Notes under the pieces: generated by a model
Told to the model about the DNA's origin: nothing
Database searches by the model: none
The model's input: the letters and a program-made list of their open reading frames with translations, nothing else
Part shown: piece by piece, positions 26,316-34,645 of the stretch
How the letters are laid out: the number at the start of each line of letters is the position of its first letter
Position numbering within the stretch: the stretch's first letter is position 1
NCBI GenBank assembly: GCA_016841965.1
Contig: JAEANN010000057.1
Span: forward strand, 1-64,000
DNA: 64,000 nt
DNA from: Candidatus Roseilinea mizusawaensis
Lineage (GTDB): Bacteria > Chloroflexota > Anaerolineae > J036 > Brachytrichaceae
Direction of reading: 5' to 3'
Program-made: the position numbers and the translations under genes

Positions 26316-27569
26316 ATGCCGGTGTCAGGCCGTTCAAGGTGGTGCACGTTGTTGCCTCAGGATACTCTGTCAAGGCTGCAACTGTCTATTCTTTTGTCAT
26401 CGCTGGGGATCGTTGTCATCACAGCCGGCTTGCCGATTTACCTGTCCGAGATTGGCGCGTCGGGCTTTGAGCTAGGTGGCGTGTTTGCCGTGGGCGCGCT
26501 GACGACGGCGCTGCCTCGCCCACTGATCGGCCGGGCGTTGGACTTGCATGGCCGCCGGCCCTTTCTGATAGCCGGCATCATCATTGTCGCTGCCTCGATG
26601 GTGTTGTACGGCCTGGCGCGGGATATTGGCATGTTGCTGCTGGCCAGCACCGCGCAGGGGTTTGGAACCGGCACCATGCTCTTGTCGGCCTATGCCATGA
26701 CGGCAGACCTAACCATGCGCAGTGGGCGGGGAGGCAGCTTCGGCAGCACCGAGCAATCGCAGTATCGCGGCGGGCTGTATGGCGGCCTGCTGGCTGTGCC
26801 GGTGCTTGTGTTCACGGGCTTTGATCAGGCTGGCAATTTGCGCATCACGCCTGATGCCTGGCTCATCCTGTTTATGATCTTTGCGCTGGGCGCCCTTGTC
26901 GGCCTTGCGATTGCCGTATTTGGGGTTGGCGAGACCTATGCGCGCCCACCCGAAACCGGCGAGCCGATCAGTCACGAGGCCAACAAGATCGACCGACAGC
27001 TCTATGTGCTGATGGTGATTGTGGCGCTCACCAGCGCATCATCGGCCGGCATTGCGCCGTTCATCCTGAAGTTCATCCAGGATCACATCACGCAAAATCT
27101 GGCGCTCCTGGCGCTGGCCTACTTGCCGGCCTCGCTGGTGTGGGGATTCATGCCGGCGCGTATGGGATTGATTGCCGACCGATTTGGCCGCAAGCTGCCC
27201 ATTGCGATGGGCTTGACCATGAGCGGTCTGTTCTCTGCTGTGATCCCCTTCCTCACGACTATTGTGCCGCTGGCGCTATTTGCCACGATCGAGGCGCTGT
27301 GTTATTCGGCGGCTGTGCCGGCCGAGCAGGCGTTTGTGGCCGATATGACCGGCGGCAAGCGCCGCGGGGTCGGTTTTGGCTTATACACCCTGGCGCAGTC
27401 ATCTGGCCGCATCGCCGGCCCATTGGTGATGGGCGCTTTATACGACCAATTTCGCGCCGGCCCATTTGTAGCCAATGCGGTGATTTTGCTGCTGGGCAGC
27501 GCGCTGGTGCTGTTCATGTTGCGCGATCCCTGGCGCAAGCGCGTGCCGTCAGTGTCCAGCGGCAAGTGA
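26316..27569 (+). CDS. MFS transporter
   Basis: A 417-residue permease with about 12 hydrophobic segments in two halves. The cytoplasmic loop motif GRALDLHGRRPFL lies between helices 2 and 3, and its counterpart ADRFGRKLPIAMG is in the second half. SAVPAEQAFVADMTGGKRRGVGFG, a helix 10-11 region, is common in drug or sugar efflux members. A TAGAAT box ends nine bases before ATG 26316. The substrate is unknown. Confidence 0.88.
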   Translation: MPVSGRSRWCTLLPQDTLSRLQLSILLSSLGIVVITAGLPIYLSEIGASGFELGGVFAVGALTTALPRPLIGRALDLHGRRPFLIAGIIIVAASMVLYGLARDIGMLLLASTAQGFGTGTMLLSAYAMTADLTMRSGRGGSFGSTEQSQYRGGLYGGLLAVPVLVFTGFDQAGNLRITPDAWLILFMIFALGALVGLAIAVFGVGETYARPPETGEPISHEANKIDRQLYVLMVIVALTSASSAGIAPFILKFIQDHITQNLALLALAYLPASLVWGFMPARMGLIADRFGRKLPIAMGLTMSGLFSAVIPFLTTIVPLALFATIEALCYSAAVPAEQAFVADMTGGKRRGVGFGLYTLAQSSGRIAGPLVMGALYDQFRAGPFVANAVILLLGSALVLFMLRDPWRKRVPSVSSGK

Positions 27570-27602
27570 CCCTGGGCGAGACCGGTATTTTTAAGGAGCT
27601 AC

Positions 27603-28679
27603 TTGAGCCAAAGACACGCGGTGGGCTACCTCTATGCCCCGATATTCCTGGCGCACACCTTGCCACACCACCCGGAGCACCATGCCCGGCTCGAAGCGGT
27701 GATGACGCTGTTGCGCGAGAGCGGCGAGTTGGATCGTTTGGCCGAGCTGCCTTTTGCGCCGGCTACGGCGTCGCAGCTCTGCGCGGTGCATGTCGATGCC
27801 TATGTTGAGTTGGTGAAGCAACTCTCTGCGCGCGGCGGCGCCATGTTGGGGCCGGATACATATATCAATCGAGCCTCATTCGAAGCTGCCGCTGCGGCAG
27901 CCGGGGCAGCCCTGGCTGCGACACGGGCAGTGTTGGCCGGCGATGTCCAGCGCGCGTTCGCGCTCGTCCGGCCGCCTGGCCACCACGCCTTCGCCGATCA
28001 CGGCGAGGGGTTCTGCCTGTTCAACAATATCGCCCTGGCGGCCAAATACGCGTTGGGCGACGCGCCCGATAATTCGACACGCGCCCGTCCACCTGTGCTC
28101 GAGCGCGTGATGATCGTGGATTGGGATGTGCATCACGGCAACGGCACCCAGTCGATCTTCTACCAAGACCCGCGCGTGTTGTTTGTGTCGATCCATCAAT
28201 TGCCGTTGTATCCGTTGTCTGGCCGTGTCGATGAAGTCGGGGCCGGCGCGGGGTGGGGGACCACCGTGAATGTGCCGCTTCCCCCCGGCGTGGGCGACGA
28301 TGGCTATGCGCGCGTGTTGGACGAAATTGTGGTCCCCCTGGCGCGCCGATACCGGCCTCAATTGCTGCTGATGTCGGCCGGCTTCGACGCACACTGGCTT
28401 GATGAACTGGCCGGTATGGCCGTGTCGTTGCGCGGCTTTGCGCGCATTGTTGCTGCCCTGGCTGAGTTGAGCGACGAGCTGTGTGAAGGCCGGCTGGTGG
28501 CGACGCTAGAGGGTGGTTACGACCACGATGTGCTAAGCTACGGCGTGCTGAACACGTTGCGTGTGTTGCGCGGCGAAAGTCCCGATGTTGCGCTCGATCC
28601 GCCTGGCCCGTTCACCGACCGGCCGGTGTCGGCAGAGCCAATCATCCGCCGGGTCAAGGCAACACACGAGCTGCCGTAA
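27603..28679 (+). CDS. histone deacetylase family protein
   Basis: A 358-residue zinc hydrolase of the acetoin utilisation/HDAC superfamily. Catalytic histidines lie in RPPGHHAF (H127, H128). Zinc ligands D175 and H177 are in DWDVHHGNGTQ, and D262 is in SAGFDAH. Bacterial members deacetylate polyamines, acetylated lysines or small amides. Start TTG 27603 follows AAGGAG closely (four bases); no better start exists before the conserved HPEHHARLEAV region. The purA gene follows after 26 bases made only of heptad repeats. Confidence 0.9.
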   Translation: MSQRHAVGYLYAPIFLAHTLPHHPEHHARLEAVMTLLRESGELDRLAELPFAPATASQLCAVHVDAYVELVKQLSARGGAMLGPDTYINRASFEAAAAAAGAALAATRAVLAGDVQRAFALVRPPGHHAFADHGEGFCLFNNIALAAKYALGDAPDNSTRARPPVLERVMIVDWDVHHGNGTQSIFYQDPRVLFVSIHQLPLYPLSGRVDEVGAGAGWGTTVNVPLPPGVGDDGYARVLDEIVVPLARRYRPQLLLMSAGFDAHWLDELAGMAVSLRGFARIVAALAELSDELCEGRLVATLEGGYDHDVLSYGVLNTLRVLRGESPDVALDPPGPFTDRPVSAEPIIRRVKATHELP

Positions 28680-28705
28680 TCCCAAATCCAAAATCCAAAA
28701 TCGAA
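28678..28705. repeat. four heptads filling the gap before purA
   Basis: AATCCCA, AATCCAA, AATCCAA and AATCGAA run in register from inside the TAA stop of the deacetylase (28677-28679) to the base before the purA ATG. No ribosome-binding sequence is left in this gap. Confidence 0.95.
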
Positions 28706-29992
28706 ATGTCCATCACAGTTCTACTTGGCGCCCAATGGGGCGATGAAGGCAAAGGCCGAATTACCGATGCGTTGGCGGCACAGGCCGAAGTTGTTGCGCG
28801 CTTCAATGGCGGCGACAACGCCGGCCATTCCATTACCATCGGCGCGCAGGTTGTGCGACTGCATCAGGTGCCGTCGGGCATTTTCCGGGCCGGCTGTCTT
28901 AACATCATCGGCAACGGTGTGGTGTTGAACCCGCGCAACCTGCTCAAGGAGATGGCCGAGATCGAGGCAGCCGGCGTGTCCGTGACCCCCGACCGGCTGC
29001 GCATCAGTGAAAATGCACATGTCATCTTGCCGGGGCATATCGCGCTCGACGCGGCCCGCGAGGCGACCGGCGGCAGCGCAATCGGCACAACGCAGCGCGG
29101 CATCGGCTTTGCGTACATGGACAAGGCATCGCGCACCGGCTTGCGCGCAGGACAAATGTGCGACCCCGAGCGGTTTGCCGACAAGGTTCATCAACATATT
29201 CTGGCCGTAAATAAGACCCTGGAGCGCGATTACAACAGACCGACGCTGGACGCGGATGCATTGGCGGCAGAGTACGCCGCCGCAGCGCGCCACATCAAGC
29301 CATTCCTGACCAACACGGTGCTGACGGTGAACGATGCGCTGGCGCAGGGCAAGCACGTGCTGGCCGAAGGTGCGCAGGGCGTGTTGCTCGACATCGACCA
29401 CGGCACGTATCCGTTTGTTACCTCATCGAGCGCAACTGTTGGTGGTGTCTGCACTGGCCTCGGTGTGCCCCCGAAAGCCATCCGGCGCGTCGTGGGCGTG
29501 GCCAAAGCATTCAGCACGCGCGTGGGTGGCGGGCCATTTGTGACAGAATTGCACGGCGACATGGCTGCCCGGCTGCGCGGCACCGGCGCAAATCCCTGGG
29601 ACGAGTATGGATCGACGACCGGCCGACCGCGCCGGGTGGGCTGGCTCGACGCAGTGGCGCTGCGCTACGTGGCGCGCATGAACGGCATGGATGAATTGGC
29701 GCTGACCAAGCTGGACATTCTGAGCGGCCTGGACACCTTGCAGATTGCGGTGGCCTATACGCACAAGGGTGTCAAGATCGATGACTTGCCTCAGGACAGC
29801 GAGACGCTGGCCGAATGCGAGCCAGTCTATGAGGAGCTTGCCGGCTGGCGCGAGGATGTGCGCAGCGTCCGTGCGTTTGCCAACCTCCCGCGCAATGCGC
29901 AGACTTATATTGCACGCATCGAAGAGCTGGTAGGTGTGCGGGTGTCGATTGTGAGCGTCGGACCCGAACGCGACCAGATGCTGGTGCGCTAG
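28706..29992 (+). CDS. purA: adenylosuccinate synthetase
   Basis: A 428-residue GTP-dependent ligase for the first step from IMP to AMP. MSITVLLGAQWGDEGKGRITD holds the P-loop and catalytic Asp. FNGGDNAGHSI has the catalytic His, and TTQRGIGFAYMDKASRTG and GSTTGRPRRVGWLD are family signatures. ATG 28706 is fixed by the conserved N-terminus although no Shine-Dalgarno is present. Translation may depend on coupling with the deacetylase gene. Confidence 0.97.
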   Translation: MSITVLLGAQWGDEGKGRITDALAAQAEVVARFNGGDNAGHSITIGAQVVRLHQVPSGIFRAGCLNIIGNGVVLNPRNLLKEMAEIEAAGVSVTPDRLRISENAHVILPGHIALDAAREATGGSAIGTTQRGIGFAYMDKASRTGLRAGQMCDPERFADKVHQHILAVNKTLERDYNRPTLDADALAAEYAAAARHIKPFLTNTVLTVNDALAQGKHVLAEGAQGVLLDIDHGTYPFVTSSSATVGGVCTGLGVPPKAIRRVVGVAKAFSTRVGGGPFVTELHGDMAARLRGTGANPWDEYGSTTGRPRRVGWLDAVALRYVARMNGMDELALTKLDILSGLDTLQIAVAYTHKGVKIDDLPQDSETLAECEPVYEELAGWREDVRSVRAFANLPRNAQTYIARIEELVGVRVSIVSVGPERDQMLVR

Positions 29993-30017
29993 GGCATACT
30001 GAGCTATCCACACCCGC

Positions 30018-30044
30018 TTGACGATGTCGCGATTCGCGTATAAT
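30018..30044 (+). promoter_or_regulatory. recA promoter
   Basis: A perfect TATAAT (30039-30044) with a TTGACG-like -35 at 30018-30023. The 15-base spacing is short. The start of transcription would fall in or beside the LexA box at 30049-30068. Confidence 0.7.
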
Positions 30045-30048
30045 CGCC

Positions 30049-30068
30049 TCTAGAACTTTTGTTCTAGA
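30049..30068. promoter_or_regulatory. LexA (SOS) operator
   Basis: TCTAGAACTTTTGTTCTAGA is a perfect 20-base palindrome around GAAC-N4-GTTC, the LexA box known from Bacillus and relatives. It lies just after the recA -10 box, where bound LexA would block transcription. lexA itself is not in the window. Confidence 0.9.
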
Positions 30069-30115
30069 TACCCTGTCAGATTGCAATTAAACCAAAAAAC
30101 GAGCGGAGGAACCCG

Positions 30116-31186
<1,071 letters not shown>

Positions 31187-31198
31187 GTGTTTTTGCTT

Positions 31199-31819
31199 TT
31201 AGCGTGAGACAAACGGGCTATCGGCGATCAGCCAACGCCACTCAACGCTACGGGCGACTTCATCTCCGGTGACGCCAATGCGCGACGATACCCGCACCCG
31301 TTCGTCGGGGATCCGCCGGCCATGTTCGATAAATAGCCGGCTGCCGGCTTGCAGCATGTCGTAGCCGGAGAAGGTGCGATCGATCGCCAGCGCCTGGCAC
31401 AAGCGCGCCGGCCCACGACAGAGGTCTCGGTCAGCCGGGGCATGGTCTGGTCGGGCGCGTCTGCTGCGCATGATCGCCAGCCCCTCGGCCGGTTCCAGGG
31501 CGCGCACCAGCACGGCTGCTGGCACGCCGGCGCGCTCCGTCACCACGTTGAAGCAGTAGTGCATGCCGTAGATGAAGTACACGTAAGCCACGCCCGGCTG
31601 CATGAACATCGGCGCGTTGCGCGGCGTCTGCTTGCGGTAGGCATGCATAGCTGCGTCGCCGGGCCGATAGGCTTCCGTCTCAACAATGATGCCGCTCAGC
31701 CGCGCGCCATTTTCCAACACGCGCACTAGCCGCATGCCAAGCAGATCGCGCGCGACCAGCCGGGTGTCGCGCGCGAAAAATGAGCGGGGCAGCCGGCGCC
31801 TCTCTTCGACTGTGCTCAC
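31199..31819 (-). CDS. mpg: 3-methyladenine DNA glycosylase (Mpg/AAG family)
   Basis: A 206-residue base-excision repair enzyme removing alkylated purines. FFARDTRLVARDLLGMRLVR opens the domain; ETEAYRPGDAAMHAYR contains the active-site Glu, and VAYVYFIYGMHYCFNVVTE is the family signature. GTG 31819 is preferred because homology starts shortly after; the open frame continues upstream over low-complexity sequence. It lies 44 bases after gcvPA on the same strand, and next to recA in convergent order. Confidence 0.92.
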   Translation of the reverse strand: MSTVEERRRLPRSFFARDTRLVARDLLGMRLVRVLENGARLSGIIVETEAYRPGDAAMHAYRKQTPRNAPMFMQPGVAYVYFIYGMHYCFNVVTERAGVPAAVLVRALEPAEGLAIMRSRRARPDHAPADRDLCRGPARLCQALAIDRTFSGYDMLQAGSRLFIEHGRRIPDERVRVSSRIGVTGDEVARSVEWRWLIADSPFVSR

Positions 31820-31863
31820 CTGCTTCTCTGCTGATCCGTCTCTGGGTTCCTCAGCCTTCTGGC

Positions 31864-33216
31864 TCAGGCTAGCTCGCTCAGCGCCTCGATCAGCTCGTCG
31901 ATTTCGTCGCGGGTGTTGGTTTCGGTGCAGCACACCAGCATGTGATTGCGCAGAGCCGGATAGTCTCTGCTCAGATCAAAGCCGCCGATGATGTCGTGCT
32001 CGTTCAGCAGATAGTCGTTGATCTCAGACACGGGCAAGGGGCATTGCACCACGAATTCGTTGAAGAAGGGGCCGTTGTTCCAGACAGTGTAGCCGTCAAG
32101 CCGGCTGATCCGGTCTGCTGCGTAATGCGCCTTGTGATAGCACAGGCCGGCCACCTGTTTCAGCCCCTGCTTGCCCAGCGCGCTCATATACACGCAGGCA
32201 GCTAGAGCCATCAACCCTTGATTGGTGCAAATGTTGCTGGTGGCTTTGTCGCGTCGGATATCTTGTTCGCGCGTTTTGAGCGTGAGCACATAGCCGCGCC
32301 GGCCATCTTTGTCCACTGTTTCACCCACAATGCGCCCGGGAATCCGGCGCATGAATTCGCGCCGGGTGGCGAAGAAGCCCAGATACGGCCCGCCGAAGCT
32401 GAGTGGGATACCCAGCGGTTGGCCCTCGCCTACTGCCACATCGGCGCCATAGTCGGCCGGCGGCTTGAACAAGCCTAACGAGATAGGATTGACAGCCGTC
32501 ACCAGCAGGGCGCCCTTTGCGTGGACTCGCTCCGCGATTCCGCTGAGTGCCTCGAATTGGCCGAAGAAGTTGGGATTGGCAATGCACAAGCAAGCTGTGT
32601 CTTCATCGACCAGGTCGAGTAGTGCTTCGAGCTGCCGGCCTGTGGGGCTGTTGTCCGACACTTCATCGCCGGCGATGTGCAGTTCTGGTCTGAACTGGGT
32701 GTAGGTGCGCAGCGTTTCGCGGTAATGTGGATGCACTGCCGGCGACACCACGACTTTCCCGCGCCCTGTGGTGTTGATTGCCATCAGGGCCGCTTCGGTA
32801 AAAGCAGTGGCGCCGTCATAGTGCGAGGCCGTGCAGATCTCAAAGCCGGTCAGGTTCCCGATCATGCTCTGGAACTCAAAAATAGCCTGCAAGGTGCCCT
32901 GGCTAACTTCCGGCTGGTATGGCGTGTAGGCAGTGAAAAATTCTCCACGCCGGATCACATGATCGACCAGGCTGGGAATGTAGTGGTTGTATGCGCCGGC
33001 CCCCAGAAAGCAGGCGTAGTGATTCATGTCGGCATTGGCGTCGGCCAGGCTCTGCAATTCCCAGAACGCCTCCATTTCCGTCAATGCCTCGGGCAGGTTC
33101 AACTCCGGAAAGCGGTATTTGGCCGGAACAGCGTCAAACAAGTCCTCGAGCTTATTGACCCCAATCGTGTCCAGCATTTCTCGCCGCTCGAAGTCTGTGT
33201 GAGGAATATAGTTCAT
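31864..33216 (-). CDS. gcvPA: glycine dehydrogenase (decarboxylating) subunit 1
   Basis: A 450-residue N-terminal half of split P-protein in the glycine cleavage system. MNYIPHTDFERREMLDTIGV, YTPYQPEVSQGTLQAIFEFQ, EICTASHYDGATAFTEAALM and YVLTLKTREQDIRRDKATSN are characteristic. The PLP-lysine lies on subunit 2 (GcvPB), which is not adjacent: a DNA glycosylase occupies its usual place. gcvT is also not nearby. gcvH is upstream. Confidence 0.95.
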   Translation of the reverse strand: MNYIPHTDFERREMLDTIGVNKLEDLFDAVPAKYRFPELNLPEALTEMEAFWELQSLADANADMNHYACFLGAGAYNHYIPSLVDHVIRRGEFFTAYTPYQPEVSQGTLQAIFEFQSMIGNLTGFEICTASHYDGATAFTEAALMAINTTGRGKVVVSPAVHPHYRETLRTYTQFRPELHIAGDEVSDNSPTGRQLEALLDLVDEDTACLCIANPNFFGQFEALSGIAERVHAKGALLVTAVNPISLGLFKPPADYGADVAVGEGQPLGIPLSFGGPYLGFFATRREFMRRIPGRIVGETVDKDGRRGYVLTLKTREQDIRRDKATSNICTNQGLMALAACVYMSALGKQGLKQVAGLCYHKAHYAADRISRLDGYTVWNNGPFFNEFVVQCPLPVSEINDYLLNEHDIIGGFDLSRDYPALRNHMLVCCTETNTRDEIDELIEALSELA

Positions 33217-33344
33217 CGTAGCAGTCTGCTTATCGGGTGAAGGGTGTGATGTATCGGCCGAGCATTTGTGACGCGATGTTGTCCAGCGCTGTCAGATGCG
33301 CTCTTGCGCACAAAAATGCAGCCCAAGATATTGCGATCACTTGT

Positions 33345-33740
33345 CTAGTTTTCTTCGGCTTTGAGAAGTTCTTGGTAGGCGGTTGCATCCATCAACTTTT
33401 CAAGGTCCGCGGGATTGTCCGGTTTGATTTTGACCATCCAGCCTTCTCCGTAAGGGTCCTTGTTGATGATTTCGGGCGCTTTCTCCAGCGCAGTATTGAT
33501 GGCTGTGATGGTTCCGCTCACCGGCATATACACATCCGATGCTGCCTTGACGGATTCCACAGCGCCGAACCGATCGCCGGCTTTGAGTGTATCCCCTACG
33601 CGCGGCAGCTCGACGTATACCAGGTCATTCATAGCTTGTTGTGCGTGGTCGCTGATGCCACACACCACAAGCTCCCCATCGGGACGCGCCCATTCATGGG
33701 TTTTCAGATATCGCGCGGTTGTATCGACTGTTGAACTCAT
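33345..33740 (-). CDS. gcvH: glycine cleavage system H protein
   Basis: A 131-residue lipoyl carrier that shuttles the aminomethyl group between P, T and L proteins. The lipoylated lysine is K65 in FGAVESVKAASDVYMPVSG, in the expected hairpin. ATG 33740 follows AAGGAG. It leads gcvH-gcvPA with a 128-base gap. No glycine riboswitch was recognised upstream. Confidence 0.96.
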   Translation of the reverse strand: MSSTVDTTARYLKTHEWARPDGELVVCGISDHAQQAMNDLVYVELPRVGDTLKAGDRFGAVESVKAASDVYMPVSGTITAINTALEKAPEIINKDPYGEGWMVKIKPDNPADLEKLMDATAYQELLKAEEN

Positions 33741-33914
33741 TGTGATCTCCTTATCCATTAACGGTGTTGGTCGCGTGGCGATTGCGCCGCCGGCTTTGCG
33801 CTAGAGGTGTTGTGCCAGCAGCACACGCCTACTGCTATTATCACACCAGCTAAGGTTACAATTCCACCCCAGACGTCCCACACAAATTGGATGATGATCT
33901 GGCAGGGTGCTGCG

Positions 33915-34472
33915 ATGGATACACGATCGGTAGAGACACTGATGCCACATGTGCGCAATCGGTGCATAGCTGACCAAAGCTGTGTCGCACACCCAAATCG
34001 CGCCAGCGACGACCAGATAGCTGCTGGCACAGATGCCGATCAAAGTGTCGATGATTCGGTGATCGTGGTTGTGCTTGACGGGGACGACACTACTGGCGGC
34101 GATGACGGCAATAACGACGACTCTGGCAGGGGAGGCCAAGGCGATGACAGCGGCTATGGCAGCGGCTACGACAATGGGGCGCAGATGCGTGCGCATGCGC
34201 CAACGCCAGAGTTGTCGGATGAACGACGTGATCGGGTCGTCGTCATGTTAGTCGCTGCGCTGGCGGCAGGAATTGTGCTGTTGATCGGCGGCATCGCCCT
34301 TGCCAGCGCCGCCGGCTGGGTTCAACCGGCCTGTGGCGGCATTGTGATGACTCGTAGCGCGACCTGCCGGCAAGCGTCTCAACCCTACACGACTGTTCAC
34401 GGAGTGTTCACGCCCGACCGAGGCCGATATCGCCTCGATGTGCCGGTAGGTCAGGAGCAGCCCAGGCCCTAG
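33915..34472 (+). CDS. possible single-helix membrane protein
   Basis: I do not recognise this 185-residue product. An acidic Gly/Asp/Asn-rich stretch (about 60-95) precedes one clear transmembrane helix (VVVMLVAALAAGIVLLIGGIALASAAGW) and a short Cys-containing tail (QPACGGIVMTRSATC). Codon third positions in the last 280 bases look like coding DNA; the first half is less certain. The opposite strand also holds hydrophobic frames at 33758-34196, so strand choice is not secure. ATG 34186 would give a shorter protein. Confidence 0.42.
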   Translation: MDTRSVETLMPHVRNRCIADQSCVAHPNRASDDQIAAGTDADQSVDDSVIVVVLDGDDTTGGDDGNNDDSGRGGQGDDSGYGSGYDNGAQMRAHAPTPELSDERRDRVVVMLVAALAAGIVLLIGGIALASAAGWVQPACGGIVMTRSATCRQASQPYTTVHGVFTPDRGRYRLDVPVGQEQPRP

Positions 34473-34645
34473 GGTCAGAATGTATTCTGTTGCGGGCATG
34501 CCTGTCTGGCCGACATTCACTCGACCCCAATAGCCAAGCGCCTCCGAAGATGTAATTCAGTGATGCGAACGCTTGCTGAGTGTCATACGCTAAGATATAC
34601 AGATTCTTAATTGGGCCTTGAATTTTGTTGTGAGGTAAATCGCAC

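Noticed and set aside
33741-34000. Glycine riboswitch before gcvH
   Set aside because: I looked for the paired glycine aptamer core upstream of gcvH and did not find it.
33758-34196. Hydrophobic minus-strand frames (two overlapping) upstream of gcvH
   Set aside because: They need a frame change to make one protein, while the plus strand is open through with better codon pattern at its end. Kept only as an alternative to the 33915-34472 gene.
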